DNA from: Shewanella vesiculosa
Lineage (GTDB): Bacteria; Pseudomonadota; Gammaproteobacteria; Enterobacterales; Shewanellaceae
Reading direction: 5' to 3'
Length of the DNA stretch: 64,000 bases
NCBI RefSeq assembly: GCF_021560015.1
Contig: NZ_CP073588.1
Coordinates: forward strand, 2,418,001 to 2,482,000
The notes below the pieces were generated by a model. The model ran no database searches, had not been told where the DNA came from, and worked only from the letters and a program-made list of their open reading frames with translations. Below are positions 55,436 to 63,512 of the stretch, one piece after another (position 1 is the first letter of the stretch; each line of letters opens with the position of its first letter). Position numbers and translations under genes: made by a program.

Positions 55436-56909
55436 ATGATGATTTCAACAGAGATTAGTGCCTCTCCTGACAGCGAACAATGGCAGTCCATAGACTGGAA
55501 ATCTGTTGAACCGCCTGTATTAAAGCTTCAGATGCGTATTGCAAAGGCAACACGAGAAGGGAAACACGGTAAAGCGAAAGCGTTGCAGTGGATACTGACT
55601 CACTCGCGTTCAGCAAAACTTCTTGCTGTTAAGCGTGTATCACAAAATAAAGGCAGTAAAACGCCTGGAATAGGTGGTGTTATCTGGAATACAGATACCC
55701 GCCGCATGAAAGCAGTAAATCAATTGAGCAGGAAGGCATATCAAGCCAAACCACTCAAGCGTATCTATATCCCCAAAAAGAATGGCAAACTCAGACCTCT
55801 TGGTATCCCATGCATGATAGACAGAGCACAACAAGCGCTCCACCTTCTTGCATTAGAGCCTATATCGGAGACGCTTGCCGACCCTAACAGCTATGGATTT
55901 AGACCAAATCGTAGCACTGCTGACGCAGTCGATCAGTGCTTCAAATGTTTGGCTCTAAAGAAATCAGCACAATGGGTTCTTGAGGGAGATATCAAATCCT
56001 GCTTCGACAAAATCGGGCATCAATGGCTAATAGATAACATCGCCATCGATAAACGTATGCTGGAACAATGGTTAAAGTCTGGTTTTATGGACAAAGGGCT
56101 GTTTTATCGTACTGATGAGGGCACGCCACAAGGGGGGGTTATATCCCCAACCTTGATGCTAATGACTCTTGCTGGACTTGAGCAGCGCATAAAGTCTACA
56201 GCACTCAAAAAGGGTGCTAGAGCCAACTTTATTGGATACGCCGACGATTTCGTCGTCACCTGCGCTTCAAAGGAAGTGCTCGAGAACGATATCAAACCGT
56301 TGATCGCTGATTTCTTAGCGGAAAGAGGCTTAACACTCTCCGAAGAGAAAACGCATATTACCCACATCAGCAATGGTTTTGACTTCTTAGGTTCAATCAT
56401 AGGAAGTACAAAAAGGAAAATTGCTCATTAAACCGAGTAAATCCAACACGCTGTTGTTCTTGAGTAACCTGCGCGAACTCATCAAAAAGCACGCAACCAT
56501 CCCTGTTAACGACCTTATCAAACTGATAAATCCGAAACTAAGGGGGTGGGCGAATTATTATCGTCATTGTGTTGCTAAACAAGTATTCGGGTATGTTGGG
56601 CACAAACTATTCTATTCGTTATGGCACTGGGCAGTAAGGCGTCACCCAACAAAGTCTAAGACTTGGGTAGCCCTTAAATACTTCATCAACCGAAAAGGCC
56701 AATGGCAATTTCACGGTTGGCAGAAGGTCAAGGATATGGATTGCCAATTCAATCTATTCCAAATAGCCAAAGTGCCTATTGAGAGGCATGTGAAAATTCG
56801 AAGTGCGGCTATACCATTCGATCCTCAATACCAAGAATACTTGGCTAGGAGAAAATCGAAAAGGCAAGCTCGTAACGCTTGGAATGAACCTGCTCTCACT
56901 GCTTTATAA
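55436..56909 (+). pseudogene. ltrA: Group II intron reverse transcriptase/maturase, frameshifted
   Basis: The first frame from ATG 55436 (with CAAGGAGAAACGC before it) contains RT domains including PLGIPCMIDRAQQALHLLALEP, YGFRPNRSTADAVDQCF, GTPQGGVISPTLM and the catalytic GYADDFVV. After GFDFLGS the frame degenerates. Restoring one T (GGTTTC) and one A (A6 before GGAAAA, around 56414) yields FNHRKYKKGKLLIKPSK and enters the second frame, which holds the maturase (X) domain LRGWANYYRH and ends at 56909. The result is 491 aa. The C-terminal HNH endonuclease domain is absent: it stops after FDPQYQEYLARRKSKRQ. The two 1-bp deletions are inferred from family patterns. Confidence 0.85.
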
Positions 56910-56945
56910 GTTGCTGGGTATCAAACGATACCTTTGTGGAGGCTT

Positions 56946-56980
56946 GAGCCTAGTGCAGTGAAAGTTGCACGCTGGGTTCT
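56946..56980 (+). ncRNA. Group II intron domain V
   Basis: GAGCCTAGTGCAGTGAAAGTTGCACGCTGGGTTCT folds as a stem with a GAAA tetraloop, the catalytic core of a group II ribozyme (the strand in positions 56946-56980 matches GAGCCNNNNGCNNUGAAAGUNGCACGNNNGGUUC). Confidence 0.85.
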
Positions 56981-57020
56981 TAGGAGGGCGGCACTTGGTA
57001 ACAAGTGTCGTCTATCCGAC

Positions 57021-57374
57021 ATAAATGATTTGCATTCCTTGCTTGCAATTGGCGTGATTCAACTCTGAACTTGAGGACGTTGAAGAAAATAGCGTGAGCC
57101 TGACAGGACGTCAGGCTAGCTTTCGTTGGCCAGGGATGGCCTATCGGAAGCGTTAGCATTTTCGAATAAGTCCGAAGACGGTTACAAATGAAGTTAAAAG
57201 CTGGATAAATCCCCATGGCGACCTTTTCGCAGCTGTTGTTTTGTAAATAGCGAAAATGTTGCGGGGCGGCTGGGAGTTCCAAGAGGGAACAGCCGTTGGT
57301 TTCCTCTTGGTCTGGTGTGGGCGAAGCACCACGACGTTAGTGGCCGCAGGTCATAGCCTAACCAACTTTGGGGC
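57021..57374 (+). repeat. Island repeat copy B
   Basis: Starts with ATAAATGATTTGCATTCC and ends CCAACTTTGGGGC. It is a 354-bp unit tandem to copy C and inverted to copy A. The intron is inserted exactly in front of it. Frames inside are not credible as genes. Confidence 0.85.
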
Positions 57375-57792
57375 ATAAATGATTTGCATACCTTACTTGT
57401 AATTGGTGTGATTCAACTCTGAACTTGAGGCCGTTGAAGACTATTTACCAAAGAATGCGTGAGCTGTTCCATAGCTTCAGGCTCAATAAAAATTGAGGCC
57501 GTTGAAGAAAATAGCGTGAGTCCTGACAGGACGTCAGGCTAGCTTTCGTTGGCCAGGGATGGCCTATCGGAAGCGTTAGCATTTTCGAATAAGTCCGAAG
57601 ACGGTTACAAATGAAGTTAAAAGCAGGATAAATCCCCATGGCGACCTTTTCGCTGCTGTTGTTTAGTAAATAGCGAAAATGTTGCGGGGCGGCTGGGCTA
57701 ATTCATTTATAAAGAGTAAAGAGGGAATAGCCGTTGATTTCCTCTTGGTCTGGTGTGGGCGAAGCGCCACGACGTTAGTAACCATAAGCCAT
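57375..57792 (+). repeat. Island repeat copy C
   Basis: Starts with ATAAATGATTTGCATACC and repeats copy B with a 70-nt internal insertion near 57440-57500 that also duplicates the GTTGAAGA segment, and a short substitution around 57690-57715. The B/C junction (57374/57375) is the uninterrupted version of the intron insertion site. Confidence 0.82.
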
Positions 57793-57830
57793 AAAAACTA
57801 ACTCAGCCATTCTTAACGCGCTTACTATTT

Positions 57831-58082
57831 TTAAGTTTCTTCTTTGATTTTGTTAGCATATTTACCAAAGACTTTACCCGTTGTAGCCCACACCATAACA
57901 CCACCCCAAGCGATAAAAGAAAGACCTGCTGGGATACAAGCTAACAAAATATATTTAAAATGTTTTCTATTAAAGATTAACGAAAGAAGTGCTGGGAGAA
58001 ACCAAAGAATAAGTCCTCCTATAACTAACGCCGCCATAAACATAGAATTGTCACTAGCCAATATTTTATCAATAAAATCCAT
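57831..58082 (-). CDS. Superinfection-immunity-like small membrane protein
   Basis: This 83-aa protein has two hydrophobic segments: SMFMAALVIGGLILWFLPALLSLIF and FKYILLACIPAGLSFIAWGGVMVWATTG. The W-F-L-P-A-L-L...R...I-L-L-A-C...W-x-x-x-x-V-W-A pattern matches the Imm_superinfect family (PF14373-like), which includes phage T4 Imm, a membrane protein that blocks DNA entry of superinfecting phage. AAGGATTAAGTA stands before the ATG. The family is widespread in bacteria outside phages and may have other roles. Located just inside the right edge of the island. Confidence 0.7.
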   Translation of the reverse strand: MDFIDKILASDNSMFMAALVIGGLILWFLPALLSLIFNRKHFKYILLACIPAGLSFIAWGGVMVWATTGKVFGKYANKIKEET

Positions 58083-58401
58083 TTACTTAATCCTTTTTAA
58101 ATCGATAAGTGTTACTCGTGTTTAAACATAACGCAGCGTAGAAAAATCGTCCTATGCCAGTTTTATTAGATCTTTTTCCATGCCCCATTTACACTGAACT
58201 CACATCAGCGCAAACAATAACAATTTAGCAACATTATATTAATCATTGCAGAATATGCAACTAAAACAGCAACAAGACCTTATTAGCCGCGGGCCATAGA
58301 AAGAACAGTAAATCAAACAAAAAAGCTGGATCCCGGCTCACAATCATTACTGGGATGACGAGATAAGAAATCGACTATGCCGCCACAACGGAATAAAAGC
58401 C
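58083..58401. other. Intergenic region with right REP-like repeat
   Basis: No gene visible. Its only recognisable element is the REP-like copy at 58326-58362. Confidence 0.4.
58326..58362. repeat. REP-like repeat, right copy
   Basis: CTGGATCCCGGCTCACAATC ... ACTGGGATGACGAG is the inverted counterpart of 53359-53396. The pair spans 53.36-58.36 kb and brackets the island. Confidence 0.7.
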
Positions 58402-59268
58402 TTATCTCCTTACTTTATCCAACGCACCGCAAACTGCATTAATGCCTAAAATAGCCCTTGGGGTGGCCCGATGAAGTAAATCGGCATCAAACTGATATAT
58501 ATGGTGATTTTTTACTGCGGGTAACTCAGGCCAATCCGACCAGTTAATACCTAAAATATTGCCTTCATCCTGGCTTTGTAAGATAACTTCAGCGTCGGTT
58601 AGTAACACATTTTCAATACTGATTTGTGGGTATTCACTTGCTGCGTCAAAAAACACATTATCACCATGGCAGACCTCAATCAGGTTTTGGATCCAACTGC
58701 CTTTAGCAACTGTCATCAGCGGCGTTGACCATAATTGATAGAACACTTTAACGGTCGGCTTAGTTTGATTTTGCAGGGTAATATCAGCTAATTGCTGACG
58801 ATAATCATCTGCCACTTGTTTGGCTTTAGCGCTATGGCCGGTTAACTTGCCGAGCAGCTCAAGATCTGTCGCGATGTCGGCTAAGTGTTTAGGGTCGCTA
58901 TTAAACAGGGTAAAACCTAAATCGCGTAACTGTTTAATGTCCTCCATTTTGTTGCCACTTTGCCACACCACAATTAAATCAGGATTGAGCTCAATCACTC
59001 GCTCGATTTGAATACCATAATAGCCGCCAATACTGGGGATATCTTTAGCCGCTTCAGGGAAATCAGCATAATCTGTGGTCGCCACAATCGACTCACCAGC
59101 GCCAATAGCAAACAGCATTTCAACCCCATGGGGCGACAAAGCAATAATCCGCTTAGCCGGCGGTTTATCTTGTAAATCATCTGTGGCCGTCGATGCTGCC
59201 GCGGGTAAAACAGGTGATACAGACGATAGTCCTATCACTGTGATGAGCAATAACAATACACGTAGCAA
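58402..59268 (-). CDS. btuF: Cobalamin/haem-type periplasmic binding protein (BtuF-like)
   Basis: The 288-aa protein has a signal peptide (LLLLITVIGLSSVSPVLPAAAS) and the class III (helical backbone) periplasmic-binding fold: RIIALSPHGVEMLFAIGAGESIVATTDYADFPEAAKDIPSIGGYYGIQIERVIELNPDLIVVWQSGN, followed by a long helix and STPLMTVAKGSWIQNLIEVCHGDNVFFD. This agrees closely with BtuF, which delivers vitamin B12 to BtuCD. The symbol is a best match; haem or siderophore binding cannot be excluded. No btuC or btuD adjacent. AAGGAAAGT stands before the ATG. Confidence 0.8.
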   Translation of the reverse strand: MLRVLLLLITVIGLSSVSPVLPAAASTATDDLQDKPPAKRIIALSPHGVEMLFAIGAGESIVATTDYADFPEAAKDIPSIGGYYGIQIERVIELNPDLIVVWQSGNKMEDIKQLRDLGFTLFNSDPKHLADIATDLELLGKLTGHSAKAKQVADDYRQQLADITLQNQTKPTVKVFYQLWSTPLMTVAKGSWIQNLIEVCHGDNVFFDAASEYPQISIENVLLTDAEVILQSQDEGNILGINWSDWPELPAVKNHHIYQFDADLLHRATPRAILGINAVCGALDKVRR

Positions 59269-59340
59269 AATACTTTCCTTAATCGAAATGGTTTTTAATG
59301 GTGATGATTAACACGAGCAATTGAATGATGTTTTTACCGT

Positions 59341-60378
59341 TTATTGCGCCAGCTTGTCGGGCCAACCATGCTTATCGATGTAATCGACTAAATTTTTCGG
59401 CCGATAATCGCTGTCATTCAACCAGCGTGTTTTAACCGACTGATGTAATAATATTGGTACTAACTCTGGGTCTAGCGCTCGTATAAAGCGTTTTTTAACT
59501 CGATAAAAGCTACGATATGAATCTTGAATATCCGCCATTGGATTAGGCAATAACGCATCGGCTAAATGTAACTCCACCGTCAAACTAGCCGCTCGCGCTT
59601 GGCTTATCATCCACTGTAACGCAATATCAGATAAGGTACTGCCGTCGTCATTAGGTGCAACACTACCACCAATATTACTATGGGCGCCGATAAACCAAAC
59701 CTGTTGTATGTCTATGCTGGTTCGAGGGGCCCAAATGGTTGGCTCAAAATCGCTGCGATGTTCATCTAGTGCAAGTGCATGACGAGCCACTTTGACATTA
59801 CGGCCTAATTTGGCATCATAAAACTCATCTTTGTCTTCAAACAAACCGAGAAACGACAGCGGGATCCCCATAGCACCAACAGTATCCCACACGCCAACAA
59901 AGGCCACTTCACGTGACGGATGTGAATGTTGCTGACGAAACTGCACCGAGCGCTCACCATCTGGGGAAAAAGGTTGAGTTTTCATTTTATAGTGGTCAAA
60001 CGCTTGTTGAATAAGCTTTGCATCTGGGCGAGTAACAATACCGCAATTATTAATCAGGCCACATAAACAGCGAACGGTATAAGCGCCACGGCTAAAACCG
60101 AATAGATAAATGTCATCACCAGGCGAGTAGTTTTGTACAATATAGCGATAAGCATCCATAATATTTTTATGCAGCCCACGTCCAGTTGCGCCGCCGATAA
60201 CAGAATCATAATACGAGCCGATTCCCCAATCGTAAAACACCTGCTGTGGCACACCGTCATCCGCAATGGGTTTGATAGCCCTAGCAAGCTTAAGCACATT
60301 AGTGGCGTGATCTTTTTCAAGATCCTTTTCTGGCCGATTCCAGGTACCATCGGCACAAATAACAATACGTTTTTTCAT
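59341..60378 (-). CDS. DUF2235 alpha/beta-hydrolase-like protein
   Basis: The 345-aa protein begins MKKRIVICADGTWNRPEKD and has DUF2235 features: the nucleophile motif GFSRGAYTVRCL (G-x-S-x-G, about residue 95), Asp in VAFVGVWDTVGA, and His in WFIGAHSNIGGSV. Proteins with this domain include type VI secretion phospholipase effectors (Tle1 group), but many are stand-alone enzymes of unknown substrate. No vgrG, PAAR or immunity gene is adjacent. The ATG at 60378 with AAGGATTGAT before it is preferred to a GTG at 60393. Confidence 0.88.
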   Translation of the reverse strand: MKKRIVICADGTWNRPEKDLEKDHATNVLKLARAIKPIADDGVPQQVFYDWGIGSYYDSVIGGATGRGLHKNIMDAYRYIVQNYSPGDDIYLFGFSRGAYTVRCLCGLINNCGIVTRPDAKLIQQAFDHYKMKTQPFSPDGERSVQFRQQHSHPSREVAFVGVWDTVGAMGIPLSFLGLFEDKDEFYDAKLGRNVKVARHALALDEHRSDFEPTIWAPRTSIDIQQVWFIGAHSNIGGSVAPNDDGSTLSDIALQWMISQARAASLTVELHLADALLPNPMADIQDSYRSFYRVKKRFIRALDPELVPILLHQSVKTRWLNDSDYRPKNLVDYIDKHGWPDKLAQ

Positions 60379-60499
60379 ATCAATCCTTGACACCCAGCAT
60401 GAACAATAGATGAAGCATAATAGACTAAATGCCTATTTTCACCATCGGAAAAATAACCAATACTCGAAAGTTCACTTAAGTCGATTCGAGTAACTGACC

Positions 60500-61042
60500 A
60501 TGATAACAGCAGAACAAAGTGTATTAATGATTGTAGACGTACAAGGCAAACTAGCCCAAGTTATGCAGCAATCAGCTCAACTACACCAAAAACTTGCAGT
60601 ATTAATTAAAGGTGCGCAACTATTTGATATTCCGATTATTTGGTTAGAACAATTACCCGATAAATTAGGTCCCACCAGCGAAGAGATCGCACAATTATTA
60701 ACAAAAACAAGCAAACCCATCGCTAAAGAGCACTTTAGTGCTTGGCATTGTGACGAAGTAAAACAACAACTCAAAAGATTAAACCGTAATAAGGTTATCC
60801 TTGCGGGTATTGAAACCCACGTGTGCGTTTATCAAACCTGTAAAGACTTACTGGACAACGGCTATCAAGTGCACCTTGTTGCCGATGCGGTTTCTTCAAG
60901 GGGGACAGACAATAAAGTGCTTGGAGTACAAATGATGCTTAATGATGGCGCCCAACTGACCAATGTTGAATCATTACTGTTTGAACTTCAGCATGTCGCC
61001 CAAGGTGAACGCTTTAAGGCATTACTTAAATTGATAAAGTAG
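60500..61042 (+). CDS. Isochorismatase-family cysteine hydrolase
   Basis: This 180-aa protein has the isochorismatase-like triad: Asp13 in MIVDVQGKLAQ, a Lys in SKPIAKEHFSAW, and Cys in AGIETHVCVYQTCKDLL. It resembles the YcaC-type group, hydrolases of unknown substrate. The protein is of normal length and ends with a Lys/Leu-rich helix. It is in the same direction as the sulfotransferase, 60 bp away, and may be cotranscribed with it. Confidence 0.85.
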   Translation: MITAEQSVLMIVDVQGKLAQVMQQSAQLHQKLAVLIKGAQLFDIPIIWLEQLPDKLGPTSEEIAQLLTKTSKPIAKEHFSAWHCDEVKQQLKRLNRNKVILAGIETHVCVYQTCKDLLDNGYQVHLVADAVSSRGTDNKVLGVQMMLNDGAQLTNVESLLFELQHVAQGERFKALLKLIK

Positions 61043-61102
61043 CCATAAGTTATCAGTATGGGTATGATGTTAAAATAATTATAACAATAACATCATACCG
61101 CT

Positions 61103-62134
61103 ATGCACCTATTTGATCGGCCCATCATTATTTTATCTGCGCCCCGCTCAGGCAGCACTTTGTTGTTCGAGGTGTTATCAAAAAGCCAGTCAATATTCAC
61201 TATTGGTGGTGAAAGCCATGCGCTGATAGAAACTATCCCCAAGTTGAATATTGCCTACCGTAAATTTAGTTCTAATGCCTTAAGTGAGCAGGATATTGAT
61301 GATGATTTACGACAGTTGTTATTACAACGCTTTAGCGATGCACTTCAAGATAGCCAGGGCAATAAGCTCGAAAGTGATAGCGATAAGAGTATTCGTTTTT
61401 TAGAAAAAACCCCCAAGAATAGTTTGCGGGTAGATTTTTTTAATGCGCTATTTCCTGATGCGTTATTTATCTATCTCGTCAGAGAACCCAAAGAAAATAT
61501 CAGCAGTATTATGCAAGCTTGGCGCTCGAATAAGTTTGTCACTTATCCTAATTTACCGGGGTGGGATAAACGTAACTGGTCGCTACTGCTTCCTGAAAAA
61601 TGGCAACAGCTTAATCGCCAGTCGTTAGCGCCCATTGCCGCGTTTCAATGGCAAGCCGCTAATGAAGCGATTATGGATTCATTGCAAAAGATCGACAGCA
61701 ATCGCTGGTGCATGGTGTCTTACGATCAATTAATTGCAGACCCTGCGAAAACCGTTAAGCAACTCTGTCAATTTACAGCTACAGATTTCGACCCAGCCTT
61801 AGCGCAATTATGCAGCAAGCCATTAGCGCATTCTCGCTACACTATATCGACCCCAAAACCAGATAAGTGGCTCGAAAATTACCATGATATTGCCAAAATT
61901 TGGTCAAGTACTTGTACAACACTGAACAAAATCAATCATCATTTACGCCAGCGCGGCCATCCAATATATGACACTCAATGGCAGCAACACGACATTGCTA
62001 AGCCTGTAGCACAGGCTCCGGAACCCACAAAGAAAGTGTTAGCTCAGCCAAACGATCAAAATGTGTCTCGCAACAGTCCCTGCCCTTGTGGTTCGGGCAA
62101 ACGATTTAAGCAATGTCATGGTCAATTACATTAG
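61103..62134 (+). CDS. Sulfotransferase with C-terminal SEC-C motif
   Basis: The 343-aa protein begins MHLFDRPIIILSAPRSGSTLLFEVLSKS, in which APRSGST is the 5'-phosphosulfate-binding loop of PAPS sulfotransferases. The 3'-phosphate-binding region appears as FPDALFIYLVREPKENISS. The catalytic domain occupies residues 1-270. A linker (APEPTKKVLAQPND) leads to a zinc-type SEC-C motif NSPCPCGSGKRFKQCHG at the extreme C-terminus. SEC-C tails are usually seen on SecA or protein-binding enzymes, so this fusion suggests docking on a ribosome- or SecB-like partner. It is followed by a beta-hydroxylase-like gene with the same tail, 99 bp away. Confidence 0.88.
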   Translation: MHLFDRPIIILSAPRSGSTLLFEVLSKSQSIFTIGGESHALIETIPKLNIAYRKFSSNALSEQDIDDDLRQLLLQRFSDALQDSQGNKLESDSDKSIRFLEKTPKNSLRVDFFNALFPDALFIYLVREPKENISSIMQAWRSNKFVTYPNLPGWDKRNWSLLLPEKWQQLNRQSLAPIAAFQWQAANEAIMDSLQKIDSNRWCMVSYDQLIADPAKTVKQLCQFTATDFDPALAQLCSKPLAHSRYTISTPKPDKWLENYHDIAKIWSSTCTTLNKINHHLRQRGHPIYDTQWQQHDIAKPVAQAPEPTKKVLAQPNDQNVSRNSPCPCGSGKRFKQCHGQLH

Positions 62135-62232
62135 CCAAAAAGCGCCAGCATTTGTAAATAGCCAGCAGAACGGGTAAAAATACCTGTGTAGAAAATCATA
62201 ACGGTAAGCGCCGCATTACAGAGAGCCAAATA

Positions 62233-63387
62233 ATGAAGTTACCTCATGAGTTTTATCAATTACCTTTTAGCTTTGATGTCGGTCAATTAACCAAAGAAAT
62301 CGAGCAATTTACCGGATCAGACTGGGTCACTCATCATGAAGGTTTTCAGGGTAATTCGGCCATTCCGTTAATCTCGGTCAATGGCGAGTTTAACAATGAC
62401 TTTAAAGGGCCAATGCAGCCCACTGCGGCGTTAGAAAAAAGCCCTTACATCAAACAAATACTCGCTTCATTTGGTGAGGTACTCAGTCGTTCAAGATTAA
62501 TGCGCTTAGCACCCGGTGCACAAGTGCCACTGCATTCAGACATTAACTACCATTGGTATAAACGCGTTCGAGTGCATATTCCGATTACCACCACCGAACA
62601 AGTGCAGTTTTTTTGTCATGATAAACAAGTGCATATGGGAGCCGGCGAGTGTTGGATTTTCGACTCGTGGAAGCTTCACAAAGTAGAGAACAACAGCGAC
62701 CAATATCGCGTTCATTTGGTAGTTGATTTGGCAGGGTCAAGTCAATTTTGGCGAACGGTATTTAAGCACTCACGTTCAATCGCAGATAATCAATCAACAG
62801 CATTAAACAGTCAATTCGTCGGTTTTAACCCAGACTTGGCAGCAAGCTTGATCACAGAGCAATTTAATGCCCCCATTATCATGCCTGTGGCAGAGGTTGA
62901 ATACTTAACCAATGAGTTGTTAGCTGAGGTCAAACACAATCCTGATAATAGGCTTGCAGAAGTGAATGCATTTTCGTTATTGATAGCTGAGTATGTTGCC
63001 GATTGGCGCATGTTGTGGCTGCAATATGAGTGCACTAAAGCCGGTTGGCCGCATTATCATGCGCTACGTGAACAAACCATGATAAAAGCACTACAATGCG
63101 CTAAATCACTGCAACTGACCCATTCTGGTTCAGCGGTTAAAGCGTTCGAACAATTGGTTATCGTGGCGTGTATGAATGTTGAACTTAGTGAGCCATTGGC
63201 AACGCGTAAACAAGCTATTGCTTCACCAAAAACCTCTCAAGTAAGAGCTAATTCAGCGCCAAAAACAGCGGTAACCAAATCCAGCGATCCGATGATTGAA
63301 TCTATGATTGCACCGCCATCACGCAATAGCCCTTGCCCTTGCGGCAGTGGCGAGCGCTATAAAGCATGTCACGGTAAGATGAGTTAA
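62233..63387 (+). CDS. Aspartyl/asparaginyl beta-hydroxylase-like dioxygenase with SEC-C tail
   Basis: The 384-aa protein has the Fe(II)/2-oxoglutarate fold of the Asp/Asn beta-hydroxylase family: H-x-D in VPLHSDINYHWYKRVRVHIPI, second His in WKLHKVENNSDQYRVHLVVD, and R for the cosubstrate. A second domain of about 150 residues follows, then an SEC-C motif NSPCPCGSGERYKACHG, like the upstream sulfotransferase. The family oxidises Asp/Asn side-chain beta-carbons in proteins or peptides. With two sulfotransferases next to it, a joint hydroxylation-sulfation route on some protein or small molecule is possible, but this is inference. Confidence 0.88.
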   Translation: MKLPHEFYQLPFSFDVGQLTKEIEQFTGSDWVTHHEGFQGNSAIPLISVNGEFNNDFKGPMQPTAALEKSPYIKQILASFGEVLSRSRLMRLAPGAQVPLHSDINYHWYKRVRVHIPITTTEQVQFFCHDKQVHMGAGECWIFDSWKLHKVENNSDQYRVHLVVDLAGSSQFWRTVFKHSRSIADNQSTALNSQFVGFNPDLAASLITEQFNAPIIMPVAEVEYLTNELLAEVKHNPDNRLAEVNAFSLLIAEYVADWRMLWLQYECTKAGWPHYHALREQTMIKALQCAKSLQLTHSGSAVKAFEQLVIVACMNVELSEPLATRKQAIASPKTSQVRANSAPKTAVTKSSDPMIESMIAPPSRNSPCPCGSGERYKACHGKMS

Positions 63388-63423
63388 TAAGACGAAGATC
63401 TGCTTAGGTTTGTCTGAAAAGTT

Positions 63424-63455
63424 ACAGAAATGGCGCCCTTAGGCGCCATTTCTGT
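63424..63455. terminator. Bidirectional terminator-like hairpin
   Basis: ACAGAAATGGCGCC (63424-63437), CTTA, GGCGCCATTTCTGT (63442-63455): a perfect 14-bp stem between the hydroxylase and the convergent sulfotransferase. Confidence 0.8.
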
Positions 63456-63512
63456 AGCATCAACCAAACGATGGTGTTTTAGCTTGTGGCAATGCCTTAC
63501 CCCAAGTTCAGA

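Larger units (their letters stand above)
54863..57020 (+). mobile_element. Group II intron with degenerate reverse-transcriptase gene
   Basis: The 5' end begins GTGCGACG, the group II start consensus, at 54863. A 570-nt structured leader precedes the RT gene. Downstream of it is domain V (GAGCC...TGCAGTGAAAGTTGCACG...GGGTTC, about 56946-56978), then domain VI and the 3' end CTATCCGAC at 57020. The element is 2158 nt. The left exon ends ...TGGGGC and the right begins ATAAATGATTTGC. The same junction sequence, uninterrupted, occurs at 57374/57375, so both intron ends are fixed by the empty site. The RT frame is broken, so the intron may now depend on another maturase. Confidence 0.9.

Noticed and set aside
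57021..57792. Integron-type attC array
   Set aside because: The tandem units suggested cassettes, but I see no GTTRRRY/RYYYAAC core-site pairs at their ends, no integrase, and one unit is inverted.
59341..60378. Type VI secretion phospholipase effector
   Set aside because: The DUF2235 fold fits, but there is no VgrG, PAAR, adaptor or immunity-like neighbour, so only the enzyme family is called.
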